NCBI GenBank assembly: GCA_021771025.1
Contig: JAETPW010000003.1
Coordinates: 72,279 to 136,278, forward strand
Source of the DNA: Clostridiaceae bacterium
GTDB lineage: Bacteria > Bacillota > Clostridia > TANB77 > CAG-508
Direction: 5' to 3'
DNA: 64,000 nt
Position numbers and translations under genes: made by a program
The notes under the pieces: model-generated
What the model was told of the DNA's origin: nothing
Seen by the model: the letters and a program-made list of their open reading frames with translations, nothing else
Database searches by the model: none
Shown here: one piece after another, positions 9,856 to 20,158 of the stretch
Layout of the letters: each line of letters starts with the position of its first letter
Numbering within the stretch: the stretch's first letter is position 1

Positions 9856-10590
9856 ATGAAGGGAAAAGAATTAAAAGAAAATCGGAAGGATGAAATAAGC
9901 GGAGTAATACTCGAAAAAGGAACTCTGCAAGAAAGAAGTTCACCGACAGCATTTTTTTATTTTGATGAGATAAAACTGCAAGAGAACAGTAAAATAAAAA
10001 ATGAAGAATGGAAAGAAATAAGTACGAACACGATCAAACAAACTATTTTCCTTATGAACCAGAACGAGGAAGAAGAATTTTTTGTCATCCATATTTATTA
10101 TGAATTGCAAGAATTTAAGGAAATAACCAAGGACTATACAATAGCTTCCCAAAAGAGATACGCAAAGCAAATAGATATTTTAGTGATAGGAAGTGAAGAG
10201 TCAATTTCCACGACAAGAAGATATAAACAAGAAGATTACAAAAGGGAATTGATAGAAGTGGATTTAATTCAAAAGGCAAAAACTGAAAGAGAAAAAGAAA
10301 ACCGTCGAGAGCAAAAAAAGTTTTCGAGAGAATGGGGAATTTTCGGGAATTGGATGCCAAAAGAATTACTTAAGCTAAATAGTAAGGAAAGTACCTTTAA
10401 AATGGGTGAGGCGGATCTATCTGTTACGGCTAGGAGTAAGTTAATCAGCCGGAAAAAAGTAGTTAAATACTCGGTAAAAGGAATAGATATTACTATTTAT
10501 CTACCAGTTAAGTTATACGAAATAGAAGTAAATCTATTTCGTCATCAAAAAGAAATAATGATGACAAAAAAGTATATCTTAATTCTTTAA
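9856..10590 (+). CDS. Hypothetical protein
   Basis: ATG at 9856 with RBS gaggaggaaaaaa; no motif recognised. Confidence 0.65.
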   Translation: MKGKELKENRKDEISGVILEKGTLQERSSPTAFFYFDEIKLQENSKIKNEEWKEISTNTIKQTIFLMNQNEEEEFFVIHIYYELQEFKEITKDYTIASQKRYAKQIDILVIGSEESISTTRRYKQEDYKRELIEVDLIQKAKTEREKENRREQKKFSREWGIFGNWMPKELLKLNSKESTFKMGEADLSVTARSKLISRKKVVKYSVKGIDITIYLPVKLYEIEVNLFRHQKEIMMTKKYILIL

Positions 10591-10592
10591 CC

Positions 10593-10625
10593 AGTAAAAG
10601 CAATCCCACTGGGATTGCTTTTACT
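10593..10625. terminator. Perfect hairpin between genes, possible terminator
   Basis: AGTAAAAGCAATCCCA / TGGGATTGCTTTTACT. Confidence 0.6.
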
Positions 10626-10720
10626 AAGTTAACAAAAACAACAACCAAACCACTTGCCAAAACACAAAAAATGAAATAAAATAGAAACAAAGAGAAAAGC
10701 AAAAAGGAGAACAAAAAACC

Positions 10721-11965
10721 ATGATAATTGAACAAGCTTTATTCGCCATTGTAGCATTCACCTTATTTATCTATCTGTTTTTTAAGATGTTCAGAGAAAA
10801 TGATACAAGTTATATTATCGTATTAATTTTACAAGCCATAGGGATAGCCTTAAATTTTTTAGAAGTGTTATTCCAAATTAAATTAAACTGGATATTCATG
10901 ATCATAAAATATATAGTAGCAATTTTACTACCAATTGGCGTGATTTTATTAGAAAAGCAAGGAAAACCTTGGATTGAAATAATCAATATTCTTAAAGCTA
11001 AGGTATACTTTAAATTAGAAAATAATAAAAAAGCAAAACAAGTCCTAATCGATCTAATCGATAAAATACCAGAAAATTATCAAGGTCATAAATTATTAGC
11101 TGAAATATATGAACAAGAAGGCGGAATGAGAAAAGCCATAGATGAATATGTTCAAGCTATTGATAGCAATAAAAAAGACTATAATTCTTATTATAAAGTA
11201 GCTGAACTATTAACTCAATTAGATAAATCAGATGAAGCAGCCGAAATGTTAGTTAATTTATTAAACAAAAAACCAGAATATTTACAAGCAACAGAATTAT
11301 TAGGAAATATTTTGATCAAAAAAGAAATGTACAAAGAAGCGGCTAATATATACCAAGAAGCGTTACGTTATCATCCAGTTAATTATGAAATACACTACAA
11401 TTTAGGAATGGTATACACTATGCTCAATGATTTTGAAAATGCTAAAATTTGTTATGAAAAAGCAGCAGAGATAAATTCACTAATATATAATGCTAAGTAT
11501 TCTCTGGCGGAAATAGCTTTAATTTATAAAGAACTTGATGAAGCCGAAAAATACTTCATGCAGGCCATTGAAGAAGAGGAACTCGCAGCAGATGGATATT
11601 ATGAACTAGCCAAAATATCACTGATTAAAGGGGATAAAGAAATGGCTATAAAATATGCCAATACTGCGATTGATAGTAATTCCAAGAAAATAGTACCAAA
11701 AGTAAAAAAAGACCCTATTTTTATTCCCATTATGGCTAAACTATCCATTCCGTTTAATTTAGAAGAGCCAGAAACGGAAGCAAAACTAACAAAAGCAGAA
11801 GGAAAAGTAAAAGAACATTTAGAAGAAATGGCAGAAATTACAAGGCATTTAAGTTATAGTGATATAGAATTATTAAATTATAATAAGAAAAAAGAAGAAA
11901 CCAAGAGAGAAGAAAATTCAAAAGATAGACAAGAGGAAAATGATCAAAGAGAAAGGCAAGAGTAA
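10721..11965 (+). CDS. Membrane-anchored TPR-repeat protein
   Basis: N-terminal TM segments, then repeated TPR-like units (e.g. AANIYQEALRYHPVNYEIHYNLGMVYTMLNDFENAKICYEKAAEIN). Confidence 0.85.
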   Translation: MIIEQALFAIVAFTLFIYLFFKMFRENDTSYIIVLILQAIGIALNFLEVLFQIKLNWIFMIIKYIVAILLPIGVILLEKQGKPWIEIINILKAKVYFKLENNKKAKQVLIDLIDKIPENYQGHKLLAEIYEQEGGMRKAIDEYVQAIDSNKKDYNSYYKVAELLTQLDKSDEAAEMLVNLLNKKPEYLQATELLGNILIKKEMYKEAANIYQEALRYHPVNYEIHYNLGMVYTMLNDFENAKICYEKAAEINSLIYNAKYSLAEIALIYKELDEAEKYFMQAIEEEELAADGYYELAKISLIKGDKEMAIKYANTAIDSNSKKIVPKVKKDPIFIPIMAKLSIPFNLEEPETEAKLTKAEGKVKEHLEEMAEITRHLSYSDIELLNYNKKKEETKREENSKDRQEENDQRERQE

Positions 11966-11986
11966 GATAGAAAAAGCCTTTGCTGT

Positions 11987-12037
11987 AAACCCGCCTGATT
12001 TAAGCTAAAAAGTTTAAGCAGGCAGGTTTATTTTTTG
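11987..12037 (+). terminator. Rho-independent terminator
   Basis: aaacccgcctg..tttaagctaaaaagtttaa..caggcaggttt followed by a T-run. Confidence 0.75.
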
Positions 12038-12138
12038 GTCATTTAGAACAATAGGAAATTTTTTAAATCCATACATAAAATTCCTGAAAAACAATATACT
12101 AAATACAAGAAAACAAATAAAAAAGAAAGAGGGATATT

Positions 12139-13029
12139 ATGAGTGAAAAGAAATCATTTGCTGTAATTGGCGGAGATTTAAGGATGATAAAATTGACTAA
12201 AATGCTTGCCAAAGAGGGTAATTTAGTATATACTTATGGTCTAGAAAAAGCAGAAGAATTAAAAGGAGTAGACAACATTATTTTCTGCGACAAATTAACA
12301 GAAGCCATTAAACCAGTAGAAGTAGTCATTGGACCAATACCTTTTTCTAGTAATGGAAAAGAAATCAATACACCATTTAGTGACCAAAAAATTTCTATTC
12401 GTGAACTTATGCACATCTTAAATGCCAAAATTTTAATTGCCGGAACAATTACACCAGAAGTGTATGACTTAGCCAATGATGAATATATCGAAATAATAGA
12501 CATCATGAAACGTGAGGAATTAGCCGTCTTAAATACCATTTCTACAGCAGAAGGAGCTATCGAAATTGCCATCAGTAATACCAACAAAATCATTCATGGA
12601 AGCAAAGTTTTAGTATTAGGATTTGGAAGAATTGGGAAAGTATTAGCCAGAAAATTAGCAGGGCTTTCAGCAATAGTAACTTGTGCTGCCAGAAAAGATG
12701 AGGATATTGCATGGATTAAAGCCTATGGGCATAAATCCACAAACATCAATACCTTAGGAGAGAATCTTGCTGATTTTGATATTATCATCAATACAGTTCC
12801 TCATATGATTTTAAATGAAGAACGATTAACCTATGTAAAACCAGAATGTTTACTCATTGACCTTGCTTCTAATCCCGGAGGAATTGATAAAAAAGTGGCC
12901 AAAGAAAAAGAACTAAAATTAATATGGGCACTAGCTCTGCCAGGAAAAGTAGCTCCTATTACGACAGCAGAATTTATTAAAGACACCATTTATAATATCA
13001 TGAAAGAAATCTATAAAGAAAGTCGTTAG
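12139..13029 (+). CDS. dpaA: Dipicolinate synthase subunit A
   Basis: FAVIGGDLRMIKLTKMLAKEG N-terminus and GFGRIGKVLARKL Rossmann motif; length matches DpaA/SpoVFA. Confidence 0.88.
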   Translation: MSEKKSFAVIGGDLRMIKLTKMLAKEGNLVYTYGLEKAEELKGVDNIIFCDKLTEAIKPVEVVIGPIPFSSNGKEINTPFSDQKISIRELMHILNAKILIAGTITPEVYDLANDEYIEIIDIMKREELAVLNTISTAEGAIEIAISNTNKIIHGSKVLVLGFGRIGKVLARKLAGLSAIVTCAARKDEDIAWIKAYGHKSTNINTLGENLADFDIIINTVPHMILNEERLTYVKPECLLIDLASNPGGIDKKVAKEKELKLIWALALPGKVAPITTAEFIKDTIYNIMKEIYKESR

Positions 13030-13162
13030 AGAGTTAAAAAATGATTGCTAAGTTTTTGCTTTATTCTACTGATAAGAAAAGGAAAAATATTACTAGCGAT
13101 AAAAATTAAAAAAAGTTATTAAGTTGAAACAAATAAATCTAACCAAAGAAAGGAAGAAAAAA

Positions 13163-13954
13163 ATGAACGAATTAATTCAAGCACTTATTTTAGGAATTGT
13201 CCAAGGGTTAACGGAATTATTACCAATTTCAAGCTCAGCACATTTAAACTTAATCCCTTGGGCATTCAATTGGGAAATGCCAGCAAGTTTTGATGTCGCT
13301 TTACACTTTGGTACATTACTTGCCATCGCCCTATTCTTTTTCAAAGACTGGATTGCTCTAATTAAAGGAGGATATAATCAAGTCGTTAAAAAAGAAAAAT
13401 CCACAGAAGGAAGAATGTTTTGGTACATTGTGATTGCTACCATACCAGGAGGAGCAATAGGATTTTTATTAGATCACTTTGTGGGAGACAGCTTAGGAAA
13501 AATGCCATTACTCATTGCCACTGCCTTAATTGTAATGGGAATTATATTATACATAGCCGACAAAAAAGCACCATCCAAAACCAAATATAAAGACATGACA
13601 TTTAAACAAACTTTTTTAATTGGATTATCCCAAGCACTAGCCTTCATTCCCGGAGTATCCAGATCAGGAGTAACCATGACAGCAGGAAGAATTATGGGAG
13701 TAGAACGAGAATCCACTGCCAAATACTCATTTATGTTATCAGCACCAATTGTGTTAGGAGCAACTCTTTACAAATTCAAAGACTTTGTTTTTGGAATGCC
13801 ATTTGTAGTAGGAGTGTTAGCTAGTTTCTTAGTAGGGTTAGCTGTTATTAAATTTTTATTACAATATTTGCAAAAAGGAAGCTTTAAAATTTTTGCTATT
13901 TACCGAGTAATTTTGGGAATTGCGATCATAGGCTTATATCTAACAAGAATATAA
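13163..13954 (+). CDS. uppP: Undecaprenyl-diphosphatase UppP/BacA
   Basis: GIVQGLTELLPISSSAHL and PGVSRSGVTM motifs; ATG at 13163 with RBS aaaggaag. Confidence 0.95.
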   Translation: MNELIQALILGIVQGLTELLPISSSAHLNLIPWAFNWEMPASFDVALHFGTLLAIALFFFKDWIALIKGGYNQVVKKEKSTEGRMFWYIVIATIPGGAIGFLLDHFVGDSLGKMPLLIATALIVMGIILYIADKKAPSKTKYKDMTFKQTFLIGLSQALAFIPGVSRSGVTMTAGRIMGVERESTAKYSFMLSAPIVLGATLYKFKDFVFGMPFVVGVLASFLVGLAVIKFLLQYLQKGSFKIFAIYRVILGIAIIGLYLTRI

Positions 13955-13959
13955 TGTCT

Positions 13960-14130
13960 AATGGGGGACGTTTCTGTTTTGTCCAATTGGGGACGTTTCT
14001 GTTTTGGACATTTTGATTTTGTCCAAAGGGGGATGTCTCTTTTTGAGATATTTTTCTCTTTGTCCAATTGGGGATGTTTCCTTTTTTGGACTTTTTTGCT
14101 TTTTATCCAATAGAACACGTTTCTATTTGA
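13960..14130. repeat. Intergenic repeat family A, about five degenerate tandem units
   Basis: Repeated gtccaattggggacgtttctgttttggac-like units. Confidence 0.8.
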
Positions 14131-14218
14131 CTGTTTTTCCTTTAATTGAATCTTCTTTATTAGTTAGTAAGATATTTTTATAGGTGTACCTAATTTTGTG
14201 CTATAGGATAATGGTTTT

Positions 14219-14426
14219 GAGGAATTAGTCCGCTTTGAACTCAAGTCATCTGTGGTACTTTTTAGATAAATTTAGTCTTCCATAGCTGGGTCTTTTTAAA
14301 ACCCTTAGGTCCCTCACAAGAAGCCTGTTATCGGGTTTTAAGCCTAACGCGGGTCTTGGGGAACTGTCAGACGTAAATTTATCTAAAAAGTACTACAGAT
14401 GACTTGAGTTCAAAGCTATTTTAGTG
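14219..14426. repeat. Large foldback (MITE-like) element, copy 1
   Basis: 43-nt arms at 14232-14274 and 14374-14416 with one mismatch; inner 28-nt loop ttaggtccctcacaagaagcctgttatc at 14305-14332. Confidence 0.75.
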
Positions 14427-14984
14427 TAAAACTAGTAGTTACAATTCACAGTTTGATGAAAATGGTAACTACTAGTAACAATTTTGCGTAAAAGTAGGTT
14501 AAATACACTTTACAAAGTAAGAAAAAGATGATATAGTATACATAATTTATTTCAGCACAAATGTGCTACCTATTTAATTCAATTATTTATTCACTCTATT
14601 TTGTTTCTTTTAAGTTCTTTCATTTGATTTTAAGTTATTTTAGTTGAAAGTATCTATCAAAATGTTTATAGTAACTGTTTAGGGGAATGTTTAATTTTGC
14701 TTTTAAGGAATTATTGTTATTAGCAGTTACCATATATAGATGGCATTTCCAAAATTCCCAAACAAAAAGAGAATAAGAAAAAAATTTATTTAAAAGGAGG
14801 TTTTACGTCTCAAAAGAGAAAATGGTAGTTTATTTTGTGCAAATAAAAATACTAGGTTTATATCAATCAAAAAACAAGTAAAAACAAGATAAGTTAAAAA
14901 AAGTCTAGAAAATATTTGAAAAATCTAGCTTTATGTTTGTTGTGAATAACTTGTTTATTTGGTATAATAGAAAGGAAGTTATAG

Positions 14985-15671
14985 ATGGCAAAACAAACAC
15001 CAAAACCATTAAATCTAAAAAATGATATTGTCTTTAAAACATTTTTTTCACGAAAAGGGAACGAAGAGTTTCTCATTGATTTTTTATCTGCTTTGCTAAA
15101 AATAGAAATCAAACATATTTCTATTCGTGAAGAAGTAAATCTAGAACAATTATCCATCGAAGAAAAAGGAGGAAGGCTAGATTTACAAGCAGAATTAAAT
15201 GATGGGATTATAGTGAGTATTGAACTACAAATATGCAATCATCATGATATGGAAAATCGAACTACCTTTTATAGTGCAAAAGTGTTATCAAAGGAAACAG
15301 AAAGAGGAACAAATTATCGAGAGATTAAACAAGTCTACATGATTAATATTCTTGATTATGAATTATTAGGGTTTGAAGAATATGTATCCGAATCTGTAAT
15401 TGTATTAGATAAACACCGTGATTACGAGGTACTAAAAGGGTTAAAATGGTATTTTATTGAATTACCTAAATTTAGAGAAAAGCATCCAGACATGAATGAA
15501 AAATTAAATCAATGGATTGCCTTCATAGACGATTATGATAAGGGGTTGGTCAAAATGGCAGAAAAAAAGAATAAAACATTGGAAAAAGCAAGAGAGGAAA
15601 TGAATTATTTAACAGGAGATGCAGCCGTAAGAAGACTTGCAGAACTACGAGAAAAATTTTACGGGACTTAG
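14985..15671 (+). CDS. Rpn-family / PD-(D/E)XK nuclease family transposase-like protein, C-terminus probably frameshifted
   Basis: NDIVFKTFFSRKGNEEFLIDFLSALL...GGRLDLQAELNDGIIVSIELQ; the end continues in +1 frame as TGLSREEIEECKKSSN*. Confidence 0.85.
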   Translation: MAKQTPKPLNLKNDIVFKTFFSRKGNEEFLIDFLSALLKIEIKHISIREEVNLEQLSIEEKGGRLDLQAELNDGIIVSIELQICNHHDMENRTTFYSAKVLSKETERGTNYREIKQVYMINILDYELLGFEEYVSESVIVLDKHRDYEVLKGLKWYFIELPKFREKHPDMNEKLNQWIAFIDDYDKGLVKMAEKKNKTLEKAREEMNYLTGDAAVRRLAELREKFYGT

Positions 15672-15709
15672 TAGAGAAGAAATCGAAGAATGTAAAAAAT
15701 CAAGTAATT

Positions 15710-15785
15710 AGTCCAATGAGGAACGTTTCTGATAAGGACCAAAACTAGAATATCCCAATTAGAAACGTTCCAATTGGACGTTTTT
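15710..15785. repeat. Intergenic repeat family A copy
   Basis: gtccaatgaggaacgtttct ... cccaattagaaacgttccaattggacgtttttcc. Confidence 0.6.
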
Positions 15786-15850
15786 CCTTGAATTTTCGCA
15801 CCAATTATGATAAAATTAATCAACTAAATAAAGAAAATGGGGTTTGTAAC

Positions 15851-17728
15851 ATGTTAGAAAAAATAAATTCACCACAAGACATAAAAAAATTAACTATTCC
15901 CGAAATAGAACAATTAGCACAAGAGATAAGAGAATATATATTACAAATTGTATCCGAAAACGGAGGACATTTAGCCTCTAATTTGGGCGTTGTTGAACTT
16001 ACCCTAGCCCTTCATCGTGTTTTTTCTGTACCAACCGATAAAATTGTGTGGGATGTAGGCCATCAGACCTATGTCCATAAAATTCTAACCGGAAGAAGAG
16101 AAGACCTAAAAACATTACGAAAATTAGAAGGAATAGCAGGCTTTCCTAAAACAAAAGAATCGGAATGTGATTGCTTTAACACAGGTCATAGTAGTACCTC
16201 TATCTCAGCAGCTTTAGGAATGGCTAGGGCGAGAAACTTAAAAGGCGAAAAACATGATGTAATTGCTGTGATCGGTGATGGTGCATTAACCGGAGGAATG
16301 GCATTAGAAGCACTAAATGATGCAGGATTTAGCAAATGTAAAATGACGGTGATTCTCAATGATAATGAAATGAGTATTTCAAAAAATATAGGTGGATTAA
16401 ATCTATTTCTTAGTAAGTTAAGAACCAAACGATTATACACCAAATCCAATATCTCCCTAAAACGAAAAATTAGTAAAATTCCAGGAGTAGGGAAGCCATT
16501 TGTGCGTTTAGTCCAAAAAGTAAAAAGAAGTATTAAACAATTAATTATTCCTAAAATGTTTTTTGAAGATATAGGGTTCACGTATTTAGGTCCAGTAGAT
16601 GGCCATAATATCGAAGAATTAGAAAGCATTTTACGTTTAAGTAAACAGGTAGATACACCAGTACTCATTCATGTATTAACCAAAAAAGGAAAAGGATATT
16701 CCATAGCTGAAAAAAATCCAGATAAATTTCATGCCACAGGACCATTTGAGAGAGAAACAGGAAACGCAAAAAAAGCCAAAGGATTAGATTATTCCAAAGT
16801 ATTTGGACAAAAATTAGTTAGCTTAGCCAAAGAAAATAAAAAAATTGTAGCAGTAACAGCTTCCATGAAAGATGGTACAGGCCTTACTGCATTTGCCCAA
16901 GAGTTTCCTGACCGTTTCTTTGACATAGGAATCGCTGAACAACACGCGATAACTATGGCAGCAGGAATGGCAAAAGAAGGGATGATCCCGGTCGTACCTA
17001 TTTATTCCTCATTTTATCAAAGAGCTTATGATCAGGTGATCCATGATGTAGCTATGCAAAATTTACCAGTCATCTTTTGCGTAGACCGTGCAGGGGTGGT
17101 AGGAGCAGATGGAGAGACCCATCAAGGAACTTTAGATATGGCATTTTTCCGTTTAGTTCCTAACTTAAGCATTATGGCGCCAAAAGACTTTCAGGAATTA
17201 GAGGATATGCTAGAAGAGGCAACAAAATGGGAAAGACCAGTTGTTATCCGTTATCCAAGAGGAGGAGAAGATCTTACTGTTAATTTAGGAGACCAAAATA
17301 AAGTAGAATATGGAAAAGCAGAGATGATTCAAGAAGGAAGAGAGATAACCATTATTGCCATAGGAAAAATGGTAGCCAGAGCAAAAAGGGTAGCAGAAAT
17401 ACTAGCAAAAGAGGGAAAATCGGTGGAAATCATTAATAGTCGATTTTTAAAGCCACTAGATGAAAAAATGATCTTAAGTAGCTTACGAAAAACAAAACAA
17501 GCTATTACCTTAGAAGATGGAACTATCATCAATGGGCTAGGAACAGCCGTAAAAGAATTAGTGATGAAAGAAAGAGAAAACAATCCATCAGGAGACATCA
17601 TCAAAGTAAAAACTTTCGCTTACCCAGATGAATACATTCCTCATGGATCAGTTGAACAGTTGGAGAAGATGTATGGGTTATCAGAAGAACAAATAGCAAA
17701 AGAAGTTGTACAGTTTATCACTAGTTAA
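15851..17728 (+). CDS. dxs: 1-deoxy-D-xylulose-5-phosphate synthase
   Basis: GDGALTGGMALEALNDAG, DRAGVVGADGETHQGTLD and other DXS motifs; 15788 TTG start overlaps a repeat, ATG at 15851 preferred. Confidence 0.95.
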   Translation: MLEKINSPQDIKKLTIPEIEQLAQEIREYILQIVSENGGHLASNLGVVELTLALHRVFSVPTDKIVWDVGHQTYVHKILTGRREDLKTLRKLEGIAGFPKTKESECDCFNTGHSSTSISAALGMARARNLKGEKHDVIAVIGDGALTGGMALEALNDAGFSKCKMTVILNDNEMSISKNIGGLNLFLSKLRTKRLYTKSNISLKRKISKIPGVGKPFVRLVQKVKRSIKQLIIPKMFFEDIGFTYLGPVDGHNIEELESILRLSKQVDTPVLIHVLTKKGKGYSIAEKNPDKFHATGPFERETGNAKKAKGLDYSKVFGQKLVSLAKENKKIVAVTASMKDGTGLTAFAQEFPDRFFDIGIAEQHAITMAAGMAKEGMIPVVPIYSSFYQRAYDQVIHDVAMQNLPVIFCVDRAGVVGADGETHQGTLDMAFFRLVPNLSIMAPKDFQELEDMLEEATKWERPVVIRYPRGGEDLTVNLGDQNKVEYGKAEMIQEGREITIIAIGKMVARAKRVAEILAKEGKSVEIINSRFLKPLDEKMILSSLRKTKQAITLEDGTIINGLGTAVKELVMKERENNPSGDIIKVKTFAYPDEYIPHGSVEQLEKMYGLSEEQIAKEVVQFITS

Positions 17729-17811
17729 AGTTGGTTAGCTTTAAGGGGATAATGGGTTTATAGGTAAATCCTTTATTAAAAACCTAAATATAGTATACAA
17801 GGAAAAAGAAG

Positions 17812-18612
17812 ATGACTAAACGAGAATTATTAGAAGACTACCGAAGACCAGAAGACAAAATAAAATTAGCAGAAATATTAGACAAACTAGAATTAGCCAC
17901 AAAAACAAACCAAATACAAGTTACGGATTTTTTAGATATGTACCAAATTTCCTTAGTTAAAAACTTCCTAAAGAAAGCACAGATCACAAATTATGAAATG
18001 GAAGGAGGAGTAGAAGAGGCAGAAAGAAAAGTAGTAGTAGCTACTCCAGAAGGAAAGGAAGATGACCAAAACACAAAAATAGCAGAAAAGTTAAAAGCCA
18101 TTCGCATTACTTTACCATCAGAAGAAATAGGAAACTATAGCCATCGCAATTACTTAGGAGGAATCGTCAAACTAGGAATGAAACGAGAAAAAGTAGGAGA
18201 CATCTTAGTAAGAGAAGAAGGGGCAGATATCATCGTAAAAGCAGAAACAGCGGAAATGTTAAAACAAGAACTAGGAACTCTTACTAGATTTGAAAAAGCA
18301 AAAATAGAACTAATTGAAATCACAGAAATCAAAAAGCCAGAAATAAAAACAGAAGAAATTAAGATAATTGTCCCATCATTACGTTTAGACAATATCGTAT
18401 CAGATTTAGCCAGAACATCAAGAAGTAAAGCAGTACAAATTATTAATCAAGAACGTGTATTTATTAACGGGCAAAATGAAACTAAAGTAGCGAAAACAGT
18501 CAAAATAGGCGATGTAATCACCATTAGAGGAAAAGGTAGATTTACAGTAAAAGGAGTTACCGGAACCACGAGGAGTGGAAGAAGTGTGCTATTAATTGAG
18601 AAATTTAACTAG
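17812..18612 (+). CDS. ylmH: S4-domain RNA-binding protein, YlmH type
   Basis: C-terminal S4 domain (LRLDNIVSDLARTSRSKAVQIINQERVFINGQ). Confidence 0.85.
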   Translation: MTKRELLEDYRRPEDKIKLAEILDKLELATKTNQIQVTDFLDMYQISLVKNFLKKAQITNYEMEGGVEEAERKVVVATPEGKEDDQNTKIAEKLKAIRITLPSEEIGNYSHRNYLGGIVKLGMKREKVGDILVREEGADIIVKAETAEMLKQELGTLTRFEKAKIELIEITEIKKPEIKTEEIKIIVPSLRLDNIVSDLARTSRSKAVQIINQERVFINGQNETKVAKTVKIGDVITIRGKGRFTVKGVTGTTRSGRSVLLIEKFN

Positions 18613-18725
18613 TGTCCAATTGACAAAAAATTGTAAACTCAATTACTCGAGCATAAAAGAAAAAGAGGAAAATATTAGTAGATACAATCGACTAATGTAT
18701 TCCTCTTTCCATTTAATTTCTTATT

Positions 18726-19339
18726 TTAACTTAGCTTTTGAAAAGTTCCCGTACGTTTCATTTTATCCAATTCAATTTCTGCTTTTTTAACAAAAAAATT
18801 ACTCGTATCAATAGGAAGATGTAACTCAAGCAGTTTTTTCTTTAACATGTTAATGATTCTATATCGGGATTTTCACTAACTACTTCAATTTCCATAAGAG
18901 TATCTCCATTTTGAATATCTTTAATGGCTAATTCTAAACCATCTTTACCATATATAATATCCTTTTCTGCTATACTCATTATTGTTTTATATCCGATAGC
19001 CTCAAATAAATCAATTGCATCATTGATATGAAAAATATCACAATCAATGATTTTTTGATTTACTATATCACCATTCGGATCAAATTTTTTTATTTTAAAG
19101 GTTATTCTGTTATCGATATTCTTTTTGAACTCACTATCTATAGTTCTTAGTAATACAGCCTTTGATAATATTTCTCTACTAGACATAGTCATAATATCTA
19201 TATTGTTAGGAACCATAAAAATATCCTGCAAAGAATAGTTATCTACGATGATAAATCCTTTTGCTTTTAAAAGTTGAATGAATTTGTTTTTATCACATAA
19301 AAGTTTAACTGTTATTTCATGTACTGTTTTGATACTCAT
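18726..19339 (-). pseudogene. CYTH-like (triphosphate tunnel metalloenzyme / class IV cyclase-like) protein, frameshifted near 18848
   Basis: ORF 18842-19339 stops at ENPDIESLTC; the adjacent frame continues as MLKKKLLELHLPIDTSNFFVKKAEIELDKMK to a stop at 18726. Confidence 0.6.
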
Positions 19340-19353
19340 AAGTAAATTCCTTC

Positions 19354-19764
19354 CTATTTAATTAAATCAAGATTTTCATTGATGACGATTGGAGCAAACC
19401 CTTGAATTTCATCATATAACATTCCCTCAGGGATGGGATGATATAAATAGATTTTTTTATGATTAACAAAAGCCTCATATAGTTCAAGAAATGTTGCTCC
19501 ACCAATATAATTAGGGATTCCTTTTTTCTCGAAATTTAAGGTTAATACAGCATCCATTTTCTTTATGGTATCAGCAGACTGTTTAAACATTCTAGCTTTA
19601 AATTCGGAATGTTCTTTTTCCCCTAAATCCCAACTTTCTTGTTCTGCCTCTGGATGGTAATAGGAATTTGGTAAAGAAATTTCGTGTCCTTCTTTTTCTA
19701 GTTTTTCTTTGATTGGTGCAATATCTTTGTAAAAGGCTTTACTACAGATAATTAAAATTTTCAT
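19354..19764 (-). CDS. Hypothetical protein, possibly nucleoside 2-deoxyribosyltransferase-like
   Basis: Start MKILIICSKAFYKDIAPIKEKLEKEGHEI and internal MDAVLTLNFEKKGIPNYIGGATFLELYEAF; RBS aggaggaaatatc. Confidence 0.55.
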   Translation of the reverse strand: MKILIICSKAFYKDIAPIKEKLEKEGHEISLPNSYYHPEAEQESWDLGEKEHSEFKARMFKQSADTIKKMDAVLTLNFEKKGIPNYIGGATFLELYEAFVNHKKIYLYHPIPEGMLYDEIQGFAPIVINENLDLIK

Positions 19765-19813
19765 GATATTTCCTCCTCACTTTTAATCATATAATAAAAT
19801 AAAAAATAAATGT

Positions 19814-19996
19814 TTATTCTTGATTACGTTCTTCTAATTGTTGCTCTAAAAAGCTTGATAATTCTTTTTGTGGCTCATACATAGAATAATGAGAATTAGC
19901 TAAATTTTTCATATTAAAAAATAGAATTGTCATAGTGATTAAGGCAATGGTAAGTAAAACAACAAGAACTAATAAAATTTTACTTAATTTATTCAT
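19814..19996 (-). CDS. Small single-TM membrane protein
   Basis: ATG at 19996 with RBS aggaggtgataatc; hydrophobic segment. Confidence 0.65.
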   Translation of the reverse strand: MNKLSKILLVLVVLLTIALITMTILFFNMKNLANSHYSMYEPQKELSSFLEQQLEERNQE

Positions 19997-20158
19997 GATT
20001 ATCACCTCCTTTTTTCAAATAATAAGGTATACTAAAATAAAAATCAACATATGGTAGGTAAAAGTAGAAAAATAAAATCCATCTACACTAATAGTACAAA
20101 CTATGATAAATGATAATCGGGAAGAGTACCATTGAAAACGAGTTTCATTTTAATAACA

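Noticed and set aside
13900-14118. 72-aa minus-strand ORF (MFYWIKSKKVQKRKHPQLDKEK...)
   Set aside because: It reads straight through the tandem family A repeats; the periodic protein is a by-product of the repeat.
18596-18790. 64-aa plus-strand ORF after ylmH
   Set aside because: Antisense to the frameshifted C-terminus of the CYTH-like gene, no RBS.
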